Of a stretch of DNA of 64,000 nt, positions 49,544 to 57,202 are shown in pieces. The stretch is taken from contig NZ_LT635783.1 of NCBI RefSeq assembly GCF_900128455.1, positions 128,506-192,505 on the forward strand, given 5' to 3'. Source of the DNA: Bacteroides mediterraneensis (GTDB lineage: Bacteria > Bacteroidota > Bacteroidia > Bacteroidales > Bacteroidaceae). Each line of letters opens with the position of its first letter. Position 1 is the stretch's first letter. A program made the translations under genes and the position numbers. The notes under the pieces were generated by a model. That model did not search any database and was not told where the DNA came from. It worked only from the letters and a program-made list of their open reading frames with translations.

Positions 49544-49600
49544 GCCCACAGCGACCACAATGTCATAAATGACACTGCCATCGCTGTGGGCACTTCTTTT
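49544..49600. terminator. Bidirectional hairpin at the ICE end
   Basis: GCCCACAGCGA (49544-49554) pairs with TCGCTGTGGGC (49581-49591), with inner TGTCA/TGACA arms and T-rich tails on both sides (ACTTCTTTT on plus, TTTTCTTTTG on minus). It would insulate the element from flanking chromosomal transcription. Confidence 0.75.
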
Positions 49601-49661
49601 ATATGCTTGTACTAAAAACGGTCAAAACCGTTCTTACAGCCATTATTTCATTCATATACAA

Positions 49662-49730
49662 GTAGCCGAAAATGCCACTTCTACAGGACACGCCAGGCGT
49701 GGATCTGTTCTTGTGACCATTTTCGGCTAC
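49662..49730. other. Large nested stem-loop in the ICE end
   Basis: GTAGCCGAAAATG (49662-49674) and CATTTTCGGCTAC (49718-49730) are perfect 13-bp inverted repeats. Within them ACAG/CTGT and CACGCC/GGCGTG form further stems, so the whole 69 bases can fold into one interrupted hairpin in DNA or RNA. No T tail follows. From here to 50296 no convincing gene is seen: the ORFs present overlap on opposite strands and look spurious. Confidence 0.65.
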
Positions 49731-50296
49731 AATGCCCTGTGTCTTCAAACCAGTTCCTTCCATTGCAGACAAAGCAACGGCAGACAATCCCGTTTTACGA
49801 CAATATACCACCGGAGGAACACCAGTAACCGTAAGCCATGCACGCATGACAATGACGGTTACAGGACTTCCACACGGCGGTCGGAAAGCCAACTTTCCCC
49901 TTATTGGTAGCGCCGCCCTTAATCCATCCACATGGCGCTGCACGCCAATAACTCTGTTCCCTTTTTCTTTCCGCCTCTCTATGCGTATGCCTCTGTTTCC
50001 ATGCCGCCATCCAGGACGGCATCAGGTGTCATTTTCGTTGCTTGGGGCAAAGGTAAAGACGGGATTAGGAACTCAAATTTTTTGTCGAAAAATCTCCACG
50101 CCCTTTCAGGGGTAGTATTTGTCTAAAAAATTTGCTAATCCTACTCCCTAACCTTTGAGAAGCCCCCGAAACGAAAACGACCAATGCGGTCGGAAGACGT
50201 CACAAGAAAACATCGGACATACAGAGAGGCGAAAAGAAAAAGAAACCGTCCGCTCCAAATCCGAACAAGGTAATCAACAATCTAAAATCGGAAAAT

Positions 50297-50515
50297 ATGA
50301 GAAAGATATTGAGTGACATCGGAAAGGTATTGTGGAAAACATTATCCGCAGTAGTAACGACAACATCAAACATAGCCTTTTGTGCTGGCAGTTTGGTAGT
50401 AGGTATCATAGGAGAAATCCTATTCGGTATGTTGAGCATCATGTTCGGCATACTAATCTCCCTATTTTCAGTAATGGCAGCAATCGGCTTTTTCATTTGG
50501 TTATTAACAATTTAA
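50297..50515 (+). CDS. Small ICE membrane protein
   Basis: 72 residues with two hydrophobic stretches (about 20-45 and 48-70: SNIAFCAGSLVVGIIGEILFG, MLSIMFGILISLFSVMAAIGFFIW). Function unknown. The same frame is open upstream to 50156 and reads a basic, protein-like tail (KKKKPSAPNPNKVINNLKSEN before the ATG) but has no ATG start, so it may be the remnant of a longer gene or use a rare start codon. It opens the rightward accessory gene run. Confidence 0.55.
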   Translation: MRKILSDIGKVLWKTLSAVVTTTSNIAFCAGSLVVGIIGEILFGMLSIMFGILISLFSVMAAIGFFIWLLTI

Positions 50516-50526
50516 CAAATAAGGAT

Positions 50527-50748
50527 ATGGCAAGACGATACAACAAGACAGCAGCGCAGCAATGCAGATTTTACGAGGTGGACAACATCTTTGAGTATAT
50601 GGTGGAAACCTACATCAACGGCAACCATTCAACCCTAAGAAGGCTATACCACGAACTCAACAAGGAAGCGAGAAAGGACTTTATCGGTTTTCTTTTGATA
50701 GAATGTCCGCCACAATACCACATAGAGATTTTACAAGATATTGTCTGA
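50527..50748 (+). CDS. Conserved-type small ICE protein
   Basis: 73 residues, soluble, mostly helical: MARRYNKTAAQQCRFYEVDN then FEYMVETYINGNHSTLRRLYHELNKEARKDFIGFLL. Unknown function. The start ATG at 50527 is 11 bases after the previous stop; the longer frame from 50332 overlaps the membrane protein gene and is rejected. Confidence 0.7.
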   Translation: MARRYNKTAAQQCRFYEVDNIFEYMVETYINGNHSTLRRLYHELNKEARKDFIGFLLIECPPQYHIEILQDIV

Positions 50749-50794
50749 CACGAGATACTTTATTTGAACGACAACCCGACTAAAATTTGAGATT

Positions 50795-51217
50795 ATGAAA
50801 GGAACTGACCATTTCAAACGAACCATACAGATGTTTTTGGAGCAGAGAGCAGCGAAAGACAAGCTGTTTGCTGCAAGTTACAACAAACCGCACAAGAACA
50901 TCGACGACTGCATCACCTATCTTCTGAATTGGGCGAAAAGCCAGTGCAATGGAGATAACAGCATAGGTACAACCGGAGGTGAAGTCTTGTCGCAAGCGGT
51001 ACACTACTATGATGAGGACAACATCGAAATCGGTAAACCGATGCAATGCCACGTGATGGTAAGCCACGATATTGAGCTGACTGACGAAGAAAAGGCGGAA
51101 GCAAGGAGAAAGGCGGTTGCCCAATATCAGCAGATGGAACTCCAAAAGCTACAGAACCGCAACAAGCCGACAGCGAAAAAAGAAACACAAGTCCAACCCT
51201 CATTATTTGATTTTTGA
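50795..51217 (+). CDS. PcfK-like protein
   Basis: 140 residues, all-alpha start (MKGTDHFKRTIQMFLEQRAAKDKLFAASYNK) and IDDCITYLLNWAKSQCNG, both typical of PcfK, a protein of unknown role found next to PcfJ in conjugative plasmids and transposons. The C-terminus QPSLFDF resembles a sliding-clamp binding motif (QxxLFxF), which hints at contact with the replication clamp; that is inference. It is directly followed by pcfJ with one base between stop and start. Confidence 0.85.
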   Translation: MKGTDHFKRTIQMFLEQRAAKDKLFAASYNKPHKNIDDCITYLLNWAKSQCNGDNSIGTTGGEVLSQAVHYYDEDNIEIGKPMQCHVMVSHDIELTDEEKAEARRKAVAQYQQMELQKLQNRNKPTAKKETQVQPSLFDF

Positions 51218-51218
51218 T

Positions 51219-52490
51219 ATGAAGCCGAGAAACAAGTTTGAACGCAATATAGTAGAAGCAAGTAAACATTTACAGCCACTTACAAGCAAGCAGATACAAT
51301 GGGGATTAGACCATAGTATCAGATATGTCGGACACAAATCATATAAGAAAGTAGTAACCTGCACCAAGTGTGGGCATCAATGGAAATCTGACACGAAACG
51401 TAAATATGAGAAATGCCCGTATTGCAATACAGTGCTGACTATGTATGAAGGTAGAAAAAGAACTTTCAAAGAATGTGAGTATTTCACCGTAATAACAGCA
51501 TGTAAAGACTACCAAGTTGTAAGGTCAATAATGGTGAAGTGTTTTTTGAAAGTTGGCAAACCTGCTGAATATGAATGGGCAGAAGTCATGCAAAGATGGA
51601 TTGCTCCCAATGGGAAGCATGTAACTTTTGCGAGATTAAGGCAAACAATGGGTACTATGTATTATGATTTATGGCTCTTTTACACTCCGTTAGAATTAAG
51701 ACGGGAAAATTACAAATACAACCTTATCTATTCTGCCACGATTTGTCCTTTCATGACAGTTACGCATGAATTAAGGAAAAGAGGTTTCAAAAGGTATTTT
51801 TACGGTCAATCACCTTTGAATTTTTTTCATGTGTTATTGACTAACAGCCGCATAGAAACATTGTTGAAGACAGGACAAACCAAACTCTTGAAGTATTTTA
51901 TTGAACATCCGCATGATAATATAGAAGATTATTGGCAGTCTATTCGTATTTGCCTCAGAAATGGATATAAAGTACATGATGCTACTATATGGCGTGACTA
52001 CATTGACGCATTAAAGTATTTAGGTAAAGATATTAGGAATATGAAATATGTGTGTCCTCAAAATCTTTACCATGAACATGACAAGGCGTGTAAAAAGGTC
52101 ATAGAAAAAGAATTGGAAAAAGAGATAAGAGAAAATACACCAAAATTCCTTTCAAAAGAACAATGTTATCTGCTTAGCAAAGGAAGATTTTTCGGACTTT
52201 CTTTTTCAGACGGTCTTATACGTGTCAAGGTTATAGAAAGTGTCAAAGAGATGATTTTGGAAGGGAAAGCAATGCATCATTGTGTAGGGAATTATTATAC
52301 AAGAGAAGACTCTCTTATTCTTTCAGCCACCATTAATGGGAAAAGGATAGAAACGGTAGAAGTTTCGCTGTCGCAAATGAAAGTTTTGCAATGCAGAGGT
52401 GTATGCAATTCCAATACCGAATACCACGACCGCATCATCAGCCTTGTAGAGAGCAATGCCGAACTTATCCGCAAACGGATGAGTGCTTGA
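51219..52490 (+). CDS. PcfJ-like protein
   Basis: 423 residues. A zinc-ribbon near the N-terminus (TCTKCGHQWKSDTKRKYEKCPYCNT, about 46-70) has two CxxC pairs, and the C-terminal GKAMHHCVGNYYTREDSLILS with a conserved HHCV is the PcfJ hallmark. PcfJ occurs in Bacteroidota and Firmicutes conjugative elements; function is unknown. Start at 51219, just after pcfK, is preferred to the overlapping 51117. Base composition is visibly AT-richer than neighbouring ICE genes, suggesting separate acquisition. Confidence 0.88.
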   Translation: MKPRNKFERNIVEASKHLQPLTSKQIQWGLDHSIRYVGHKSYKKVVTCTKCGHQWKSDTKRKYEKCPYCNTVLTMYEGRKRTFKECEYFTVITACKDYQVVRSIMVKCFLKVGKPAEYEWAEVMQRWIAPNGKHVTFARLRQTMGTMYYDLWLFYTPLELRRENYKYNLIYSATICPFMTVTHELRKRGFKRYFYGQSPLNFFHVLLTNSRIETLLKTGQTKLLKYFIEHPHDNIEDYWQSIRICLRNGYKVHDATIWRDYIDALKYLGKDIRNMKYVCPQNLYHEHDKACKKVIEKELEKEIRENTPKFLSKEQCYLLSKGRFFGLSFSDGLIRVKVIESVKEMILEGKAMHHCVGNYYTREDSLILSATINGKRIETVEVSLSQMKVLQCRGVCNSNTEYHDRIISLVESNAELIRKRMSA

Positions 52491-52516
52491 TTTATAGACT
52501 TCAAAATATACATGAT

Positions 52517-52774
52517 ATGGAAATAAAGATAGAAAACATACTGATATTATGGGACGAGAAAGTAACCGACATCTTTGTCAGTCTGATAAACACCTTGTCC
52601 TTGAGTTTCAGCGAAAAGGAAATCCGTAATTCAATGGCGAAACTTTCAGAAAACGAGAACTTCGGAAGGCTGTTCGCCTACGGCTTCGGAGCGCATCACC
52701 TTTGGGTAGCCCAAAGGATGATAACCGACCCCGAAAAGGTAATGGAGAACCGACTGCTGATTGTTGAATTTTAA
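52517..52774 (+). CDS. Hypothetical ICE protein
   Basis: 85 residues, acidic/helical: MEIKIENILILWDEKVTDIF and SLSFSEKEIRNSMAKLSENENFGRLFAYGFGAHHLW. No motif recognised. It lies in a tight same-strand run of small genes (26 bases after pcfJ, 11 before the next). Confidence 0.65.
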   Translation: MEIKIENILILWDEKVTDIFVSLINTLSLSFSEKEIRNSMAKLSENENFGRLFAYGFGAHHLWVAQRMITDPEKVMENRLLIVEF

Positions 52775-52785
52775 CCGATACAGAT

Positions 52786-53001
52786 ATGGCAAAATATGTA
52801 GTAAATACAAGATTTGTATTTTCGGGAGTGTTCGAGGTAGAAGCCGATAGCAGAACGAAAGCAAGAGAACTCGTAATGAAAGAGTGCGGTTTGGTAATGG
52901 GCGGAAACATTCACACCACATTGGATGATGAAGAAGTGGACTGGGATTTCGATACCCACCCCGAAAAAGAAATAGGAAAGATAACCATTAAAAGGAAATG
53001 A
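52786..53001 (+). CDS. Hypothetical ICE protein
   Basis: 71 residues: MAKYVVNTRFVFSGVFEVEADSRTKARELVMKECGLV, with an alternating beta pattern and one helix resembling a small alpha/beta fold. It overlaps the following DUF3873 gene by 4 bases (ATGA), indicating coupled translation. Confidence 0.68.
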   Translation: MAKYVVNTRFVFSGVFEVEADSRTKARELVMKECGLVMGGNIHTTLDDEEVDWDFDTHPEKEIGKITIKRK

Positions 53002-53225
53002 CCATGACAACAAGAATGACCATCAACGGAGTGAGTACCTGCCAGACGGCAGGTACTGAGAAGTACGAAAAGTACCAAACGACTATCAGACGGAAAAGAA
53101 CAACCCTTTTCCAGTATGACTACCGACACACGGACGGAGAACTTTTCTCTTGCGTGAGACCGACATTGGAGGAGTGCAGACACCTGCGTGACGAATGGAT
53201 AAAAGGAAAGGAGGACAGATTATGA
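52998..53225 (+). CDS. DUF3873 family protein
   Basis: 75 residues. MTMTTRMTINGVSTCQTAGTEKYEKY and QYDYRHTDGELFSCVRPTLEECRHLRDEWIK match the DUF3873 pattern seen repeatedly in Bacteroidales conjugative elements. Function unknown. Its stop overlaps the next start by 4 bases. Confidence 0.82.
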   Translation: MTMTTRMTINGVSTCQTAGTEKYEKYQTTIRRKRTTLFQYDYRHTDGELFSCVRPTLEECRHLRDEWIKGKEDRL

Positions 53226-53461
53226 CAGCATACTATGATACTTTGATTGTGACATTCAGCGACCCTATCAGAATTTTGGATATGATGTGTACCGATACTT
53301 GTGATGTGGCAACACTAAAGGTGTGGATAGAGAGCTACGAAAGTACAAGAATGACCCCGATAAACGAACATACGGCAGTCATCACTTCCGAATACAACAT
53401 GGTGCATGTGGTGGAATGGCTCAGAAAATATACCCCCATTGCCGAAATGAAAGAATACTAA
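53222..53461 (+). CDS. Hypothetical ICE protein
   Basis: 79 residues starting MTAYYDTLIVTFSDPIRILDMM. The ATG at 53222 overlaps the previous stop (ATGA) and is preferred to 53195. No recognised domain. Confidence 0.65.
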   Translation: MTAYYDTLIVTFSDPIRILDMMCTDTCDVATLKVWIESYESTRMTPINEHTAVITSEYNMVHVVEWLRKYTPIAEMKEY

Positions 53462-53523
53462 AGGTGTGGCGGTACACAATACCGCCCGCACCCGAAACAG
53501 ATAACCCATAAAACAGAAAGAGC

Positions 53524-53727
53524 ATGAAATACTATTTTATATTGACAGACAGCAGGGACGCATGGATGCAGTTCGTTTACCTCCCTACGGGAGATTATGT
53601 GTCCGGCTATATCCGTGACTTGCAGAGTGTGGGAATATCCGTACATGACTATGACCTTTGGACGGAGGAAACACGACCCATTGCCGAGCGCACATTGGAA
53701 CATATAAGGCAGAGCATGAACGTATAA
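53524..53727 (+). CDS. Hypothetical ICE protein
   Basis: 67 residues: MKYYFILTDSRDAWMQFVYLPTGDYVSGYIRDLQSVG, then acidic DYDLWTEETRPIAERTLEHIRQ. A small alpha/beta protein of unknown role in the same-strand run. Confidence 0.62.
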   Translation: MKYYFILTDSRDAWMQFVYLPTGDYVSGYIRDLQSVGISVHDYDLWTEETRPIAERTLEHIRQSMNV

Positions 53728-53781
53728 AAAAAATCGGGTGGCAAAAGCCACCCATTGACAATAACTTAAATTCATATACAG

Positions 53782-54087
53782 ATGATAGCGAATACAATCT
53801 TACAGCAGTTGGGCGGTCATGGATTTACCGTCATGACGGGAAGCCGTAACTATATCAATTTGGGCAACGGACTACAAATGAGCCTTGCAAGGAACAAAAC
53901 GTCAGCCAACAGACTGAAAATCATATTGGATGAAGACACAGATACATACACCATGTATTTCTGTCGTCAGACACTGACGAAGTATGCGGACATCAAGGTC
54001 AAGGAGATAGCCAAATATGAGGGAGTGTACTTTGATATGCTCCAGCAGATTTTCACGGATGTAACGGGACTTTACACCCGACTTTAG
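53782..54087 (+). CDS. Hypothetical ICE protein
   Basis: 101 residues: MIANTILQQLGGHGFTVMTG, then NGLQMSLARNKTSANRLKIILDEDTDTYTMYF and TLTKYADIKVKEIAKYEGVYFDMLQQIFTDVTGL. It looks like a small alpha/beta protein common in Bacteroidales elements, role unknown. It ends the rightward run and is followed by two hairpins. Confidence 0.7.
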   Translation: MIANTILQQLGGHGFTVMTGSRNYINLGNGLQMSLARNKTSANRLKIILDEDTDTYTMYFCRQTLTKYADIKVKEIAKYEGVYFDMLQQIFTDVTGLYTRL

Positions 54088-54109
54088 GCAGAGGCGGCGA
54101 GAGCCGCCC

Positions 54110-54199
54110 TACTTTCTTTCGGTGAGCAGAAGGCGGACAAAGAAAGTAGCAAAGAAACCGCTGTTCCAAAGACTTCCACTAACGGAAGTCTTTTTTTTG
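54110..54199. terminator. Paired hairpins between convergent ICE gene runs
   Basis: First hairpin: CTACTTTCTTT (54110-54120) with AAAGAAAGTAG (54139-54149). Second: AAAGACTTCC (54168-54177) with GGAAGTCTTT (54184-54193) and a T8 tail. The second is a strong terminator for the rightward genes; the first has no T run and may be a separate structural element. Confidence 0.8.
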
Positions 54200-54207
54200 T
54201 TTCCATC

Positions 54208-54552
54208 TTACAGATTTCTATTCAAAATAAGTGAAAGCGGATAGATATATTTGTTGTATGCTTTCAGTTTCTTCATATCCACACGGTTGTCCGAATACGG
54301 GTTGCTCTTCTCGTCATAGAAGAAGATGTCCGTTATGTTTTCCTTTCGGACAATACGCTCCCCACACAGCGGAATATCCTCCACGTCAAAATCCTCCAGC
54401 GGAAGCGTTTCCAATCTGCCGGGAAGATGGTTGCCAAGCTCGTTCATGTTGTAGTTGAAAAGAGCGAAGCCCTTGTGTTTGAAGTCAAGACGTATGCCAT
54501 ACGGACGCCCTGTCAGAAAGGCATCCGCTGCTTTTGCCATATAATTTTCCAT
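54208..54552 (-). CDS. Hypothetical ICE protein
   Basis: 114 residues, soluble: MENYMAKAADAFLTGRPYGI, RLDFKHKGFALFNYNMNELGNHLP and KENITDIFFYDEKSN. No recognised domain. It is the last gene of the leftward run, 122 bases past the lysozyme gene, and may have its own promoter. Confidence 0.68.
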   Translation of the reverse strand: MENYMAKAADAFLTGRPYGIRLDFKHKGFALFNYNMNELGNHLPGRLETLPLEDFDVEDIPLCGERIVRKENITDIFFYDEKSNPYSDNRVDMKKLKAYNKYIYPLSLILNRNL

Positions 54553-54674
54553 GATTGTTTTTCAGTTTCAAAAAAAAGTGATACAAAATTAGGTCTTTTC
54601 CCGGAGCAAAGCAAAACCTTTCCGGAAAATGACAAAGGGAGACCCCACCATTCGTGTGAAGCTCTCCCTTTGCG

Positions 54675-55211
54675 TTACTTCTCATACAGCAGCAAAAACT
54701 CCATTTTCCGTCGCCGCTCTATCGAGCGGATTTTCTGTCCCTTGTAGTGGCAGTAGGATATGTATTCCCCATAAATGTCCCGGTCGCCCGCTTCCAGCTT
54801 CTTCAGCAGCCGGCTTTTCGGACGTTTACCGTAACCGAGCAGAGTCCCGTGCCCTACATTGTAGCTAAGAATGGTCAGGAGCAGGGCATCTTTCTTGTAC
54901 TTGCGAAACAGCCTGTAACGCTCTTCCAAGTCCTTCCGCAGCAGTTCCTCCGCTTCCGCCTCCGTCATGTCGTAGGAGAGTTTCTCTCCCTCCAGCCGAC
55001 AATGTCCGTAACCGTAGTAAGGATAATAATCGGGACTGTCATGAAGTCCCTCGTATTTTTTTATAAGTTCGACGGCTAATTCAGCTTTCGGCTCATCATG
55101 GAACGATGCGGGCGTTTCATCCGTACCTTGTGCGGACAGGCTGGCGGAGAAAGCGACCGCCATCACCGCCGACACAAACAGCCGTTTCAATTCTGCCTTA
55201 CTGATAGACAC
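54675..55211 (-). CDS. Lysozyme-type peptidoglycan hydrolase of the transfer operon
   Basis: 178 residues with a signal peptide (KRLFVSAVMAVAFSASLSAQ). The T4/GH24-lysozyme-like core is seen as ELIKKYEGLHDSPDYYPYYGYGHCRLEG (catalytic-type Glu and Thr-position replaced by aromatic residues), LLTILSYNVGHGTLLG and RRRKMEFLLL. It would open the cell wall for pilus or channel assembly. It overlaps traQ by 14 bases. The GYGH segment replaces the usual TIGYGH, so activity may differ. Confidence 0.8.
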   Translation of the reverse strand: MSISKAELKRLFVSAVMAVAFSASLSAQGTDETPASFHDEPKAELAVELIKKYEGLHDSPDYYPYYGYGHCRLEGEKLSYDMTEAEAEELLRKDLEERYRLFRKYKKDALLLTILSYNVGHGTLLGYGKRPKSRLLKKLEAGDRDIYGEYISYCHYKGQKIRSIERRRKMEFLLLYEK

Positions 55212-55716
55212 CTCCTTTCATCATAGCCAAGGTATCAGCCCCGGACAGAACCTCCTCCGTGTCCGTGTCGTTGTTGAACTCTACTTCCCATTCAAAGGCA
55301 TTGCCGAAGTTGTCCTCCACCGTGATGGTCAGGCTCTGCGACTCGTCGCACTCCGATGTATAGTACAGGCGGAACTTCCCGTTCTCCAGCAGGTAGCGGT
55401 CGTTGGGCTGGAAAACCAGACCGTTGTCCAGTTTCAACGTGCCTTCGCCGTCATATTGGAAATAACGGATGGTATAGACCGCACCGTCAAACTCGCCCTC
55501 GCATACCAGTTTGCATCGTATTTCCACCGTTTCACCCTGTTTCAGTTCCTTCGGCACGGGCATCGTTTCCACCGTGAACGGGTAGGCTTGCATGACATCC
55601 AGCTCATCATCGCACGAGGCGAAGCCGAAGGCGAGCAGCCCCACACAGAAGGTTGCCAGAAATTTCACCATGTTTCTTTTCGTTTTTGTTCTATTGTTCA
55701 ATTTGTTCATGTTCAT
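55198..55716 (-). CDS. traQ: DUF3872 lipoprotein TraQ
   Basis: 172 residues. A lipobox (LLAFGFASC, Cys near 34) follows a basic N-terminus. The mature part is beta-rich with TLDNGLVFQPNDRYLL-type strands and SQSLTITVEDNFGNAFEWEVEF. DUF3872 corresponds to TraQ of CTnDOT. It is coupled to the lysozyme gene. Start could be internal at MVKFLATFC, which gives a more usual signal length. Confidence 0.88.
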   Translation of the reverse strand: MNMNKLNNRTKTKRNMVKFLATFCVGLLAFGFASCDDELDVMQAYPFTVETMPVPKELKQGETVEIRCKLVCEGEFDGAVYTIRYFQYDGEGTLKLDNGLVFQPNDRYLLENGKFRLYYTSECDESQSLTITVEDNFGNAFEWEVEFNNDTDTEEVLSGADTLAMMKGGVYQ

Positions 55717-55721
55717 AATCG

Positions 55722-56633
55722 TTACATTTTAATGGATTTGCTTTTCTTTTCGTTTTCACGTTGTGCCTGCCTTTCGGCGAGCGTCTTTTGCAGATGCTCG
55801 TTCAAGTCCTTGCATCCGCCATAGATGTCGGAGCAGTCCGACACTCTTTCCCCGTAGCGGGTGCCGAGAGCTTCCAGCGTCCGCCGTCCGGCTTCGTCGT
55901 TGTCAAGGTAGCACTTTATCTGTCCGTAGCCGTCCAGATGCCGGAATGCCCTTGTCACGTTGGACACCGAGTTGAGTACAAGGTGGTCTTCCCCGTTCCC
56001 GATGCCCAGCGCACGGGCGGACAGGTAGTCCATGAAGCCCTCATGCACGTTGCAGGCGGTCGAACCGGACGGCAGCAGGGTCACGTCTTTCGGTGGCACA
56101 CACCCCTTGAAAAACGGGTTGCGTATCTCATATCCGCCACTTCCGTTGCCGAATGCCACGGCAAAATACCGCTTGCCGTGTGTGGTGTAGCGCATCTCCT
56201 TGCAGTTCGCTATGGCGACGGCAGACGGTATGCCACGCTCTTGCAGGTAATGGAGCAAAGCCCGGTTCTGCAAGGGAAGTATCTCCACATTCTCAAAGCT
56301 CTGCCCGCCCGCTTGTCGCACTTCGGAACTCCGGCGCGGCTCATGTTCCGGCAGCGGCATACCCGACACCTCCGCCACATACCTTACCTGCGAGAGAAAA
56401 TCGTCGCAATGGATGAACTCCCCGGCAAGGGCGAAGATGTTGCCACCCTTGCCCAATCCGTAGTCATACCACAGGTTTCGCTCCATGTTCACTTTGAACG
56501 ACGCCGTGCGTTCCTCCCTGTACGGAGCCTTGTACCACAGTGCGTTTGTCCTGCGCTGCATGGGCGAATGTCCCAGCCGTGCGAGGAACTCCTCAATCGG
56601 TATTCTCTTCATTCTGTCTATCTCCGTTTCCAT
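55722..56633 (-). CDS. traP: DNA primase-type protein TraP
   Basis: 303 residues from METEIDRMKRIPIEEFLARLG; the open frame to 56711 overlaps traO and is not favoured. The N-terminal region has the CHC2 zinc-finger layout (ALWYKAPYREERTASFKV, NLWYDYGLGKGGNIFALA) but the zinc cysteines and histidine are replaced, so it probably does not bind zinc. The C-terminal Toprim part has QIKCYLDNDEAGRRTLEAL with its DxDxxG-like acid cluster. It may prime the transferred strand. Confidence 0.88.
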   Translation of the reverse strand: METEIDRMKRIPIEEFLARLGHSPMQRRTNALWYKAPYREERTASFKVNMERNLWYDYGLGKGGNIFALAGEFIHCDDFLSQVRYVAEVSGMPLPEHEPRRSSEVRQAGGQSFENVEILPLQNRALLHYLQERGIPSAVAIANCKEMRYTTHGKRYFAVAFGNGSGGYEIRNPFFKGCVPPKDVTLLPSGSTACNVHEGFMDYLSARALGIGNGEDHLVLNSVSNVTRAFRHLDGYGQIKCYLDNDEAGRRTLEALGTRYGERVSDCSDIYGGCKDLNEHLQKTLAERQAQRENEKKSKSIKM

Positions 56634-56644
56634 AGGCTCATACG

Positions 56645-57202
56645 TCAGTTGATGATGAACTTTATACCTATCCCGTACTCCGTGCGGCACACGCCCGTAC
56701 TGCCGCCCCATAAGAAACGCTCCCTTACCGAAGCCGTCAGTGCGATGAAGTCCGCAAGATACAGCTCCATGTCCAGTGTGGCGGCGCAGCCATAGACGAA
56801 GCCGTCCCTGTTGTTCAGCCTTGCCCCGTCATACAGCGTTCTTTCTCCCCAGTTTACCGTCTCGTATCCGGCAATCGCTGACGCCCCCGCGTAGAAGAAC
56901 ACCGTCTTTTTCACATCCGACAGTAAGTTGTAGTAGAAGCCGCCCTCCGCCGTAAACTGTGCCACGGGAACATTCACGCTTCTGTACGGATGGTTGGTCT
57001 GCAGGTATTCCACCCCGTACATCCATTTGTTGCCGCCCCTCGCATAGCTTGACAGCGAGGCTCCCAGCCAGTATCCGTTTCCTCCGGTCATTCCGCCCTT
57101 CATTTCAATGCCCCGCATCTTCGGCAGGCATCGCTGGGCTTCCGCCCGTCCCATAAAAAGGACGGACAGAAGCATTGCCATAAACAGTACCTTGCCTTTC
57201 AT
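56645..57202 (-). CDS. traO: Conjugal transfer protein TraO
   Basis: 185 residues with a signal peptide (MKGKVLFMAMLLSVLFMGRAEA). The mature part has beta-barrel-like strands (NKWMYGVEYLQTNHPYRSVNVP, FTAEGGFYYNLLSDVKK, FFYAGASAIAGYETVNWG, ASVRERFLWGGSTG), typical of TraO, an outer-membrane component. It overlaps traN by 4 bases. Confidence 0.9.
   Translation of the reverse strand: MKGKVLFMAMLLSVLFMGRAEAQRCLPKMRGIEMKGGMTGGNGYWLGASLSSYARGGNKWMYGVEYLQTNHPYRSVNVPVAQFTAEGGFYYNLLSDVKKTVFFYAGASAIAGYETVNWGERTLYDGARLNNRDGFVYGCAATLDMELYLADFIALTASVRERFLWGGSTGVCRTEYGIGIKFIIN

Noticed and set aside
49599..50115. Overlapping ORFs on both strands in the ICE end (114 and 127 codons)
   Set aside because: They overlap each other antisense, include the large hairpin, and show no domain, signal or hydrophobic pattern; treated as chance frames in structured DNA.
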